From positions 1 through 5,936 of the forward strand of contig CAIOXF010000068.1 in NCBI GenBank assembly GCA_903862155.1: 5,936 nt of DNA, written 5' to 3'. The stretch's first letter is position 1; each line of letters begins with the position of its first letter. Position numbers and translations under genes: made by a program. Source of the DNA: an uncultured cyanobacterium (GTDB lineage: Bacteria > Cyanobacteriota > Cyanobacteriia > PCC-6307 > Cyanobiaceae). The notes below the pieces were generated by a model. It was not told the DNA's origin and searched no databases. It saw nothing but the letters and a program-made list of their open reading frames with translations. This document shows positions 1 through 5,924 of the stretch, in pieces.

Positions 1-129
1 AGCCCGAGGGTCGTGGGGCGATAGCAGCACCACGCGCAGATCCTCGCTCGCCATGGCCGCTGAAATGCACAAGGCTGCGGGCCCGCCACCCACCACCAGC
101 ACATCAACAGCGCTGCCACGGTCTGTCAT
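1..129 (-). CDS. crtL: FAD-dependent oxidoreductase, probable lycopene cyclase (N-terminal fragment, runs off the left edge)
   Basis: Only the first 43 codons are present, starting at ATG 129-127 and reading leftward out of the window. The peptide begins MTDRGSAVDVLVVGGGPAAL, a beta strand followed by the GxGxxA/L turn that binds the ADP part of FAD in a Rossmann fold. A helix and a second strand ending near 'VVLLSPHDPRA' follow. The order 'DVLVxGGGPAALxIAxxLA...LLxPxDPRA' is what I recall for the CrtL-type lycopene cyclases of marine Synechococcus and Prochlorococcus, which close the end rings of lycopene to make beta- or alpha-carotene at the membrane. Other FAD enzymes such as geranylgeranyl reductases share this N-terminus, so the fold is nearly certain and the substrate is inference. 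A GTG lies directly upstream at 132-130 and could be the start instead. The gene is divergent from the channel gene, with only 12 bases (or 39, if the channel starts at its ATG) between starts. Confidence 0.68.
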   Translation of the reverse strand, partial: MTDRGSAVDVLVVGGGPAALCISAAMASEDLRVVLLSPHDPRA

Positions 130-141
130 CACGCCGGTACG

Positions 142-1230
142 GTGAGCCCACATGCTGCATCACAGCCAATGGCCACGCGATGGCACCGGTGGCTGGCTTC
201 GCTGATTCCAGTCCTGCTGGTGAGCTGGCTCGGCATGTGGGGCTTTCCCTTGGCGGGGATGGCGCTGGAAGGTACGCCGCCAAACAACCAGCCAGTCACC
301 CTCCAAGTGGCCCTCAATGTGGGCAATGTTCATCGGTTCTCGGCCCGAGACAAGACCTACAGCGTGGAAGGGACCCTACGGCTGGCAGCACCTGTAGCGG
401 TGATGGAACGCCTGCAGGCTGCTGGCGTGGATCCAGTGGAACTGCTGCGATTCCAAAACCAGGTCGAACCCTGGAACTCCTTGATGGAACCAGCCAGCGG
501 CTGGCTGAAGCTTGGGCCCAACCTGGGCCGAAACTACCGCTTCAACGGCAACTTCTACTCCGACGAAATCAACTACCGGGGATACCCTTTCGGCACCCTG
601 CCCCTAAGGCTGCGCGTGGTGCCGGTAAGCAGTGCCAATGGAGCCATCCGGGCCTATCCCTTTGATCCCAATGAAGCTCCTGCGGTCATCAGCAAGGATT
701 TGAGCATCCAGCTGAAGGCCGACGGACGTGATTCGAGTGTGAGTCGGCAGACCAACATGAACGGTTACCGGCTCACGGGATGGAACCTGATCAATGAAGC
801 GGGCAGCTTGGAGATGGAGCTGCTCTATCAACCCATCGGCTGGGCCTCACTGGTGAAGTGGTTGATGCCACTGGCGATCACGATGGTGGTGATGCTGCTC
901 ACGCCCAATCTGCGCACGAGCTTCAGTTCGGAACGGCTGGCGATTCCGCCGGTGATCCTGCTCACGCTGGTGTTTATGCAGCAGGCCTATCGCGAATCGC
1001 TGCCGTCGCTGCCCTATCTCACCGTGCTGGATGGGCTTTACGCCTTTTCCTATCTGGTGACTCTGGTGTTTTTCTGTGAATTCATCTGGTGTGCCAACCG
1101 GATTGATCGGCTTGGCGACCGCCACACAGCCCAGAGTGATCGCCGCATCGAGCGGCTGGAAACCGGATTGCAGCTGGCCAGCTTGGGGGGCTATGCGGTG
1201 CTGTTGATCTGGGCCCTGTGGAATCCGTAG
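142..1230 (+). CDS. Pentameric ligand-gated ion channel homologue (Cys-loop receptor superfamily, ELIC/GLIC-like)
   Basis: This 362-residue membrane protein has the complete prokaryotic pLGIC plan. Residues 10-42 look like a Sec signal peptide (basic ATRWHRW, hydrophobic core, possible cleavage after AGMA). Residues 50-232 form a beta-rich extracellular domain. It starts with 'VTLQVALNVGNVHRFSARDK' and 'TYSVEGTLRL' (beta1-beta2 pattern), then W111 in 'VEPWNSL', then 'INYRGYPFGTLPLRL' (144-156) at the place of the F-P-F-D Cys-loop. The paired cysteines are absent, as in other bacterial members. M1 is about 235-253 with a central proline (LMPLAI), and M2 starts at SERL (263-266). The M2-M3 loop is 'ESLPSLPYLTVLD' (285-297), M3 is about 298-316 and M4 about 342-360. 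I recall ELIC having SERL, LMLT and LPRLPYTTVID at matching spacing. The start is either GTG 142 or ATG 169; the ATG gives a tidier signal peptide. The ligand is unknown, and the likely location is the plasma or thylakoid membrane. Confidence 0.85.
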   Translation: MSPHAASQPMATRWHRWLASLIPVLLVSWLGMWGFPLAGMALEGTPPNNQPVTLQVALNVGNVHRFSARDKTYSVEGTLRLAAPVAVMERLQAAGVDPVELLRFQNQVEPWNSLMEPASGWLKLGPNLGRNYRFNGNFYSDEINYRGYPFGTLPLRLRVVPVSSANGAIRAYPFDPNEAPAVISKDLSIQLKADGRDSSVSRQTNMNGYRLTGWNLINEAGSLEMELLYQPIGWASLVKWLMPLAITMVVMLLTPNLRTSFSSERLAIPPVILLTLVFMQQAYRESLPSLPYLTVLDGLYAFSYLVTLVFFCEFIWCANRIDRLGDRHTAQSDRRIERLETGLQLASLGGYAVLLIWALWNP

Positions 1231-1246
1231 CAGCCGAGCACTACGG
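1225..1246. repeat. Inverted repeat spanning both convergent stop codons
   Basis: CCGTAG at 1225-1230 and CTACGG at 1241-1246 are perfect 6-base inverted arms around a 10-base loop. The left arm carries the TAG stop of the channel gene. The right arm, on the other strand, carries the TAG (1243-1241) that would end the reconstructed CARDB-like gene. Neither side has a T-run, so a bidirectional intrinsic terminator is only a weak possibility. Confidence 0.35.
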
Positions 1247-1620
1247 CAGCTGGATCTCAGGGCGGCGCGGTTGTTGCGCTGGTAAGCCGCCCCCTCAATG
1301 ATCTGCCGCTCTGGATCGGCGATCACCTCGATGCGATAGGAGCCTGCCGGCAACTCGAGGGGAAACGAAAAGGATTCGCTACATGGTTCACGTCCATCGC
1401 ACCACGATTGGCCACGGTGAAATGAACTGAGTCGTTGTAGAACTGCAGATCCTCGATCGCCAAATCGCTGGCCAACCGGTTCAGCTTTTTCTGGGGGTAG
1501 AGCACGAGTGGCTTCTGGGATTATCGCCCTTCCGCGAAATCCTGTGCAGGGGAAAAGGTGCTCATGCCCATCCCCCTGAATCAGATCGCTGACGGTGTTA
1601 GCGATCCAGAAGTCGGCCAA
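1241..1620 (-). pseudogene. Frameshifted small gene with CARDB-like C-terminal domain
   Basis: No single frame is open here, but stretches of good protein sequence join up if one lost base is restored at each of four places. From TTG 1620 comes LADFWIANTVSDLIQGDG. After the C-run 1549-1552 the next frame gives LHRISRKGDNP. After the C-run 1517-1519 comes QKPLVLYPQKKLNRL, then SDLAIEDLQFYNDSVHF and TVANRGAMDV. After about 1380-1385 comes SESFSFPLELPAGSYRIEV, then IADPERQIIEGAAYQRNNRA. After about 1256-1258 the end is LEIQLP and TAG 1243-1241. The restored product would be about 127 residues. 'NRGAMDV...LPAGSYRIEVIADP...EG...NNRA' follows the CARDB/Ig-fold pattern (NRG, aGxYtV, aDPdnxVxExNExNN). 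CARDB domains are usually extracytoplasmic, but no signal peptide is visible, so the N-terminus may be lost or the family may be cytoplasmic. The function is unknown. The alternative is clustered sequencing errors. Confidence 0.66.
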
Positions 1621-1637
1621 AGAGGCCGTGGGGCCTC
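1619..1637 (-). terminator. Possible gyrA terminator hairpin overlapping the stop codon
   Basis: Read on the minus strand, GAGGCC (1637-1632), loop CCAC and GGCCTC (1627-1622) form a perfect 6-base GC-rich stem followed by TTT (1621-1619). The stem begins inside the gyrA TGA. The T-run is short, so termination strength is doubtful. The hairpin lies before the TTG of the broken gene and would separate it from gyrA transcription. Confidence 0.4.
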
Positions 1638-4236
1638 AGGCTTCCGTGGACGGGCTGGAGTTCTCGCCCTCAACAACGGCCTCTTCCTCGGGGGCGGCGG
1701 GCGGCACCAGGACCACCTCGGCCAGGTGATCGCCGGCATCGAGCTTCTGCAGGCGCACACCGGTGGCCGCCCGCGACTGCTGGGGCACCGCATCGGCCTT
1801 GGTGCGCACGATCACGCCGCGCTCACTCACCAGCAGCAGTTCCTCTCCGGCGCCAAGCACCTTGAGGCCCACCAGGGCATCACCGTCGCGGCGGAACTTG
1901 ATCGCCCGCAGACCCATGCCCGCCCGCTTCTGCAGGCGGAATTGATCCACCGGCACCCGCTTACCCAGACCACTGGCACTCGCCACCAGCACCCAGGGGC
2001 CATCGCTGGAGGCCACGTCGTCGCTCTCGTCGTCGTCGCTGGCAGCACTACTGGCCACCCGATCGGCGAGTTCCGCCGGGAGCACATCCATGCTCACCAG
2101 CGAATCGCCATCGCGCAGGTTCATGGCCCGCACGCCACGGGCGGTGCGGCCCAGGGGCCGCAGCTCCTCGTCGCTGAGGCGGAAGTGGATGGTCATCCCG
2201 TTGTGGGAGCCGATCAGGATGCTGTCGCCGGGCAGGGCCAACCGCACCCAGGTGAGGGCGTCGCCCTCCTCCAGGGAAATGGCAATCAGGCCATTGGAAC
2301 GGATAGTCGCGAAGGCCGAGAGACGGGTGCGCTTGATGTAACCGCCGCTGGTGAGCATCACCAGCACGCCATCGTCGGTGAATTCACTCACCGCCAGCAG
2401 CGAGGTGATCTGCTCCTCGCGCGGAATCGGCAGCAACTGCACAATCGGCGTGCCCTTGGCGGCGCGGCTGCAGATCGGCACCCGGTAGGCGGGCACCGTG
2501 TAAACCACACCGCGATCGGAGAACAGCAGCAGGTTGTCGTGGTCGTTGCAGCTGATGAACAGCTTCACGGCCTCTTCACCCTGGCTGCGGGTGCCGGCCT
2601 TGCCGCGAGTGCCGCGGCTGGTGGCCTCGAACTCATTCACCGGCATCCGCTTGAGATAGCCGTTTTCGGTGAGCATCACCACCGAGCGCTCGTTGGCGAT
2701 CAGGTCGATGTCTTCCAGGCCGCCTTCCAGATCGAGGATCTCGGTGCGGCGGGGCGAGGCGTAGCGCTCCCGCAGGGCGGTGAGCTCATCGGTGATGATC
2801 CCGAACACCCGCTCCCTGCGGGCCAGGATGTCGTTGTAGTCGGTGATCTTGGCGAGCAGATCCTCATGCTCAAGCCGGATCTTGTCGGCCTCCAGGGCCG
2901 TGAGCCGCCGCAACTGCATCTGCAGGATGGCATCGGCCTGAACCTCACTCAGGCCAAATTGGGCGATCAAATCAGCCCGGGCGGACGCCGTATCGGCCGC
3001 TGAACGGATCAGGGCGATGATCGCGTCGAGGTTGTCGAGGGCGATCAGCAGGCCCAGCAGGATGTGGTCGCGCTCCTCGGCCTTGCGCAGCAGGTAGCGG
3101 GTGCGACGCTCGATCGTCTCGACCCGGAAGTCGAGGAACACCTCCAACATCCGCCGCAGGTTGAGCAGCACCGGCTCGCTGCCCACCAGCGCCAGCATGT
3201 AGGCGTTGAAGTTGCTCTGCAGCGGCGTGAGCTTGAACAGGTTGTTCAGCACCACCTGCGGATAGGCATCGCGCCGCAGTTCAATCACGATCCGCATGCC
3301 GTCGCGGTCGGATTCGTCGCGGATGTCGGCGATGCCATCGAGCTTCTTGTCGTTCACCAGCTCGGCGATGCGCTCGATCAGCGCCGCCTTGTTGGTTTGA
3401 TAAGGCAACTCGGTGATGATCACGGCGTCCCGATCGGGACGGCCGGGCACTTCGATCGTTTCAATCGCCGCCACGCCGCGCATCGTCACCGAGCCGCGGC
3501 CGGTGGCATAGATCTCGCGGATGCCGCTGCGGCCCAGGATCTGGCCGCCCGTGGGGAAATCGGGCCCCGGGATCAGGGCCGTGAGCTCACGATCGCTGAG
3601 CTCGGGGTTGGCGATCAGGGCCAGCAGGCCATCGATCAACTCGCCGGGGTTGTGGGGCGGAATGTTGGTGGCCATCCCCACGGCGATACCCGAGGAGCCG
3701 TTGAGCAGCAGCTGGGGCAGCCGCGCCGGCAGCACGGTGGGTTCCTGCTGGCTGCCGTCGAAGTTGTCGACGAAATCAACGGTTTCGCTCTCGATGTCCT
3801 CCAGCAGGGCATCGGTGGTGAGGCTCTGCAGCCGCGATTCGGTGTATCGCATGGCCGCGGGCGGGTCGTTGTCGACCGAACCGAAATTGCCGTGGCCGTC
3901 GATCAGGGGCATGCGCAGGGAGAAGTCCTGCGCCATCCGCACCAGGGCGTCGTACACGGCCGTATCGCCGTGGGGGTGGTACTTACCGAGCACCTCACCC
4001 ACCACACGGGCGCACTTCCTGTAGGGCCGGTCGCTGGTGAGTCCCAGCTCGTACATCGCGTAGAGGATCCGCCGATGCACGGGCTTGAGGCCGTCGCGGG
4101 CATCGGGCAGGGCCCGGCCCACAATCACGCTCATCGCGTACTCCAGATAGGAGCGCGACATCTCGTTGCGAAGGTCGGTCTGGATGATCCGTCCGTCGGA
4201 GTCTCCGGGGGTCTGGGCTCCGGGGGTTTGGGTCAT
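1636..4236 (-). CDS. gyrA: DNA gyrase subunit A
   Basis: GyrA is the DNA-cleaving subunit of gyrase; with GyrB it introduces negative supercoils using ATP. The product is 866 residues, close to the family's usual 820-880. After a loose N-terminal tail, the winged-helix cleavage domain starts near residue 20 and contains the quinolone-resistance region 'HPHGDTAVYDALVRM' (87-101). T92 and D96 correspond to E. coli S83 and D87. The catalytic tyrosine is Y131 in 'AMRYTESRL'. The tower and coiled coil run to about residue 505 ('LQMQLRRLTALEADKIRLEH'). The C-terminal beta-pinwheel (about 512-845) shows six blade repeats. Its GyrA box is 'SRGTRGK' (540-546), a variant of QRRGGKG. An acidic Ser/Asp insert (729-746) interrupts the blades, and an acidic tail ends the protein. 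The box argues for gyrase rather than topoisomerase IV ParC. ATG 4236 is taken as the start, with no clear ribosome binding site. The gene is divergent from the DUF39 gene. Confidence 0.97.
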   Translation of the reverse strand: MTQTPGAQTPGDSDGRIIQTDLRNEMSRSYLEYAMSVIVGRALPDARDGLKPVHRRILYAMYELGLTSDRPYRKCARVVGEVLGKYHPHGDTAVYDALVRMAQDFSLRMPLIDGHGNFGSVDNDPPAAMRYTESRLQSLTTDALLEDIESETVDFVDNFDGSQQEPTVLPARLPQLLLNGSSGIAVGMATNIPPHNPGELIDGLLALIANPELSDRELTALIPGPDFPTGGQILGRSGIREIYATGRGSVTMRGVAAIETIEVPGRPDRDAVIITELPYQTNKAALIERIAELVNDKKLDGIADIRDESDRDGMRIVIELRRDAYPQVVLNNLFKLTPLQSNFNAYMLALVGSEPVLLNLRRMLEVFLDFRVETIERRTRYLLRKAEERDHILLGLLIALDNLDAIIALIRSAADTASARADLIAQFGLSEVQADAILQMQLRRLTALEADKIRLEHEDLLAKITDYNDILARRERVFGIITDELTALRERYASPRRTEILDLEGGLEDIDLIANERSVVMLTENGYLKRMPVNEFEATSRGTRGKAGTRSQGEEAVKLFISCNDHDNLLLFSDRGVVYTVPAYRVPICSRAAKGTPIVQLLPIPREEQITSLLAVSEFTDDGVLVMLTSGGYIKRTRLSAFATIRSNGLIAISLEEGDALTWVRLALPGDSILIGSHNGMTIHFRLSDEELRPLGRTARGVRAMNLRDGDSLVSMDVLPAELADRVASSAASDDDESDDVASSDGPWVLVASASGLGKRVPVDQFRLQKRAGMGLRAIKFRRDGDALVGLKVLGAGEELLLVSERGVIVRTKADAVPQQSRAATGVRLQKLDAGDHLAEVVLVPPAAPEEEAVVEGENSSPSTEA

Positions 4237-4306
4237 GCAGAAGCAACTTCAGCAAGGCCAATTTTACTAATAGGTGCCCTGAAAAACTCAGCTGCCTCGC
4301 CAGCCG
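4237..4306. promoter_or_regulatory. Shared divergent promoter region of gyrA and the DUF39 gene
   Basis: This 70-base gap contains the short AT-rich island AATTTTACTAATAG (4260-4273) in otherwise very GC-rich DNA. On the minus strand TAAAAT (4266-4261) is a reasonable -10, with a weak TGAGTT (4290-4285) 18 bases upstream, placing the gyrA transcript start roughly 18 bases before its ATG. On the plus strand TACTAA (4265-4270) could be the -10 for the DUF39 gene, without a convincing -35. The two -10 candidates overlap, so the promoters might compete. These assignments are pattern matches only. Confidence 0.4.
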
Positions 4307-5458
4307 TTGCCCAAGCCGCCCGCCAACCCCTCCAGCACCGCCCCTGAGCGCAGTGAGGCCAGCCTGCGCGCGCTCCAGCAGGCGGGAGATCTGCAGGTGC
4401 GCACTGCAGCCGAGTTCCGCGCCCTGGCGGCCGCCCGGGGGCTGGAGCAGGCCTTTGCCACCACCCACGTGGTAGCCGCCGCCGATGCCGGCTTCACCGA
4501 CCAGTTCAGCCTTCACCTGAGCCTGGGCCCCAGCGACCCGCCGATCCGGCTGCGCCAGGCCCGGATCGACGGGGTGGAGGCCCTCTGCGGCTGCGGCTCC
4601 GGTGAACTGGTGCTGCCGGCCGCCGGAGCCCCGGTGCTGGCCGCCTTGCTGGCCGGTCGGTCGGTGCATCTGGCCGCCAGCGGCGCTGGCACCGCCCTCC
4701 AGCCCCGCCGGGACCTGCACACGAGCCTGGCGCTGGAGCAGATCGGCAACGCCCGGCTGGAGCTGCACCGCGCCATCGGCGAAAACGGCGTGGTGGCGGT
4801 GAGCAGCGCCCCGGGCCTTACCGCCACCGCCATGGGCCCCCTGCTGGGCCCCTACGGCAGCGCGCTGTTCAGCTGCGTGGGTGCCGGCAGCATTGGCCTC
4901 ACCATGCCCGGTCTGGCCCAGCTGGGGCCGGGCTCACCCGTGCTGGCCGGCGGCGGGCTGGGTTGGATCACGGGCCCCGGCAGCGCCCATCAGCCCGGGG
5001 TGCCGCGCTCGCCCCTGGGCCATGCCCTGGCCCCAGGGGCCTCCGCCGCGGTGAGCGTGGATCTGCGCGCCCTGGCGCCGCGCTGGGTGCGGCCCTGCCA
5101 CTTCGAGGGCCATGGCCCTGGGCTGCTGGTGGCGATCGCGGCCCCGGTGCCCCTGCTCACGCTCGCCGCCGCCCGCCAGGCCGCCGCCGGTCCGGAGCTG
5201 CTGGAGGCTCCCGTGCTCGACCTCAGCATTCCGCGGCGGCTCAAGCCCAGCCTGGGCCGCGTGAGCTACGCGGCGTTGCTCAGCGGCAGCATCAACGTGG
5301 AGAGCCGGCGCCTGCGCTGCGGCCCCGCCTGCAGCCCCCAGCTCGCGCAGGAAGCAGCCGAGCACCTGGCCGCCGAGCTGCGCGACGGGCGCATGCCGTT
5401 GCGCCTGCCGCTGCGGGGGCTGGGCAGCCGTTCCACGCTGGTGCCCCTGGAGGGCTGA
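4307..5458 (+). CDS. DUF39/HcyBio family protein ('homocysteine biosynthesis protein')
   Basis: This 383-residue soluble protein shows the DUF39 (HcyBio) signatures in order: 'RTAAEFRALAA' (32-42), 'LSLGPSDPPIRL' (71-82), 'GAGTALQPRRDLHTSL' (126-141), 'SSAPGLTATAMGPLLGPYG' (166-184), 'VLAGGGLGWITGPGSAHQP' (212-230), then 'HFEGHGPGLLVAIAAPVPLL' (265-284) and 'GRVSYAALLSGSI' (317-329). Archaeal family members take part in sulfide incorporation onto aspartate semialdehyde to make homocysteine, usually with a NIL/ferredoxin partner; no such partner is present here. The two cysteines I remember as conserved in archaeal proteins fall at D64 and L131, so the usual chemistry is doubtful. Other cysteines are C94, C96, C190, C264, C338 and C342. 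TTG 4307 is the likely start, because the frame closes at TGA 4280-4282 and no ATG or GTG occurs before codon 31. The coding DNA is strikingly GC-rich. Confidence 0.85.
   Translation: MPKPPANPSSTAPERSEASLRALQQAGDLQVRTAAEFRALAAARGLEQAFATTHVVAAADAGFTDQFSLHLSLGPSDPPIRLRQARIDGVEALCGCGSGELVLPAAGAPVLAALLAGRSVHLAASGAGTALQPRRDLHTSLALEQIGNARLELHRAIGENGVVAVSSAPGLTATAMGPLLGPYGSALFSCVGAGSIGLTMPGLAQLGPGSPVLAGGGLGWITGPGSAHQPGVPRSPLGHALAPGASAAVSVDLRALAPRWVRPCHFEGHGPGLLVAIAAPVPLLTLAAARQAAAGPELLEAPVLDLSIPRRLKPSLGRVSYAALLSGSINVESRRLRCGPACSPQLAQEAAEHLAAELRDGRMPLRLPLRGLGSRSTLVPLEG
5132..5139. repeat. HIP1 palindrome GCGATCGC
   Basis: One perfect copy of the highly iterated palindrome typical of many cyanobacterial genomes lies inside the DUF39 coding sequence. 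I found only this copy in the window, so it supports a cyanobacterial origin weakly; strains rich in HIP1 would show several copies in 6 kb. Confidence 0.8.
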
Positions 5459-5513
5459 GGGGGCCGGGAAACCGCGATTAAGCTCCGGCACTTCGGATCG
5501 ACCGCCAGCTCCC

Positions 5514-5924
5514 ATGGCCGACGCGCCCACCCCCAGCAACGCCGGCAGCGAGAGCGGAGGCGTTCCCACCGTGGAGAGCTCGATCACCCTGCCCCCTTCT
5601 GCGCCTGAGGACGGTGGCGAGTGGGAGCTGCTGGTGAGCAAGGTGCGCGCCTGGTTGGCCAGCGGCGCGGCCGCCACCCTCTGGGCCCAGTCCCGCACCC
5701 CGGTGGTGGCCCTGGCCGCGCTGGTGGGCGTGCTGATGGTGCTGCGGGTGTACGGCGCCCTGATCGATGCCATCGACTCCATCCCGCTGCTGCCGGGCCT
5801 GCTGGAGCTGGTGGGGGTGGTGTGGGTGCTGGCTTTCGGGGTGCCGAGGCTTGTGCGCAGCAGCGACCGGCAGCAACTGCTGGGCGGTTGGCGCAGCCGC
5901 TGGGACGCCTTCCGGGGCCGCTGA
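5514..5924 (+). CDS. CAAD-domain membrane protein (CURT1-like)
   Basis: This 136-residue protein has the plan of the cyanobacterial CAAD/CURT1 family, which bends thylakoid membranes at grana margins in plants and shapes thylakoids in cyanobacteria. A disordered, Ser/Pro/Glu-rich N-terminus (1-36) leads into an amphipathic segment 'EWELLVSKVRAWLASG' (36-51). Two hydrophobic helices follow, about 62-84 (TPVVALAALVGVLMVLRVYG) and about 92-112 (SIPLLPGLLELVGVVWVLAF). They are linked by 'ALIDAIDSIP', where CAAD proteins have a similar 'lDAInxIPLl...ELVG' motif. A basic C-terminal amphipathic helix 'DRQQLLGGWRSRWDAFRGR' (118-136) matches the family's 'nRqeLl' end. ATG 5514 is the only sensible start; there is no Shine-Dalgarno sequence. 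The gene lies 55 bases after the DUF39 stop in the same direction and may be cotranscribed, although 'GATTAA' at 5477-5482 could be a -10 of its own. I am sure of the family and less sure of the exact role. Confidence 0.85.
   Translation: MADAPTPSNAGSESGGVPTVESSITLPPSAPEDGGEWELLVSKVRAWLASGAAATLWAQSRTPVVALAALVGVLMVLRVYGALIDAIDSIPLLPGLLELVGVVWVLAFGVPRLVRSSDRQQLLGGWRSRWDAFRGR

Noticed and set aside
171..665. Plus-strand open frame at 180-665 inside the channel gene
   Set aside because: It is an alternative frame of the channel coding sequence, with shadow composition and no membrane or domain pattern.
847..1620. A single 257-codon minus-strand gene from TTG 1620
   Set aside because: Only its first part and the part near 1260-1380 look like protein. 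The segment between is nonsense, the true sequence there is in other frames, and its end runs antisense through the channel gene.
1241..1620. Programmed ribosomal frameshifting as the explanation for the broken gene
   Set aside because: Four separate shifts in a product of about 127 residues, without slippery heptamers or obvious downstream structures, are not credible.
1558..3003. Long plus-strand open frame opposite gyrA (481 codons)
   Set aside because: It is rich in His, Gln and Gly as expected from the reverse complement of GC-rich gyrA codons, has no recognisable domain, and lies opposite a highly conserved gene.
3064..4347. Second long plus-strand open frame opposite gyrA (427 codons)
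   Set aside because: It has the same shadow composition, overlaps the start of the DUF39 gene in another frame, and shows no motif.
3995..4768. Minus-strand open frame across the gyrA 5' end and the DUF39 gene
   Set aside because: It is a composition artefact of about 70-80% GC DNA and would have to cross the divergent promoter region.
5459..5513. Terminator or small RNA between DUF39 and CAAD
   Set aside because: The 55 bases contain no stem with a T-run and no recognisable RNA; at most there is a -10-like GATTAA.
4934..5782. Minus-strand open frame opposite DUF39 and CAAD
   Set aside because: It is a low-complexity Ala/Gly/Gln/Arg shadow of two convincing plus-strand genes.
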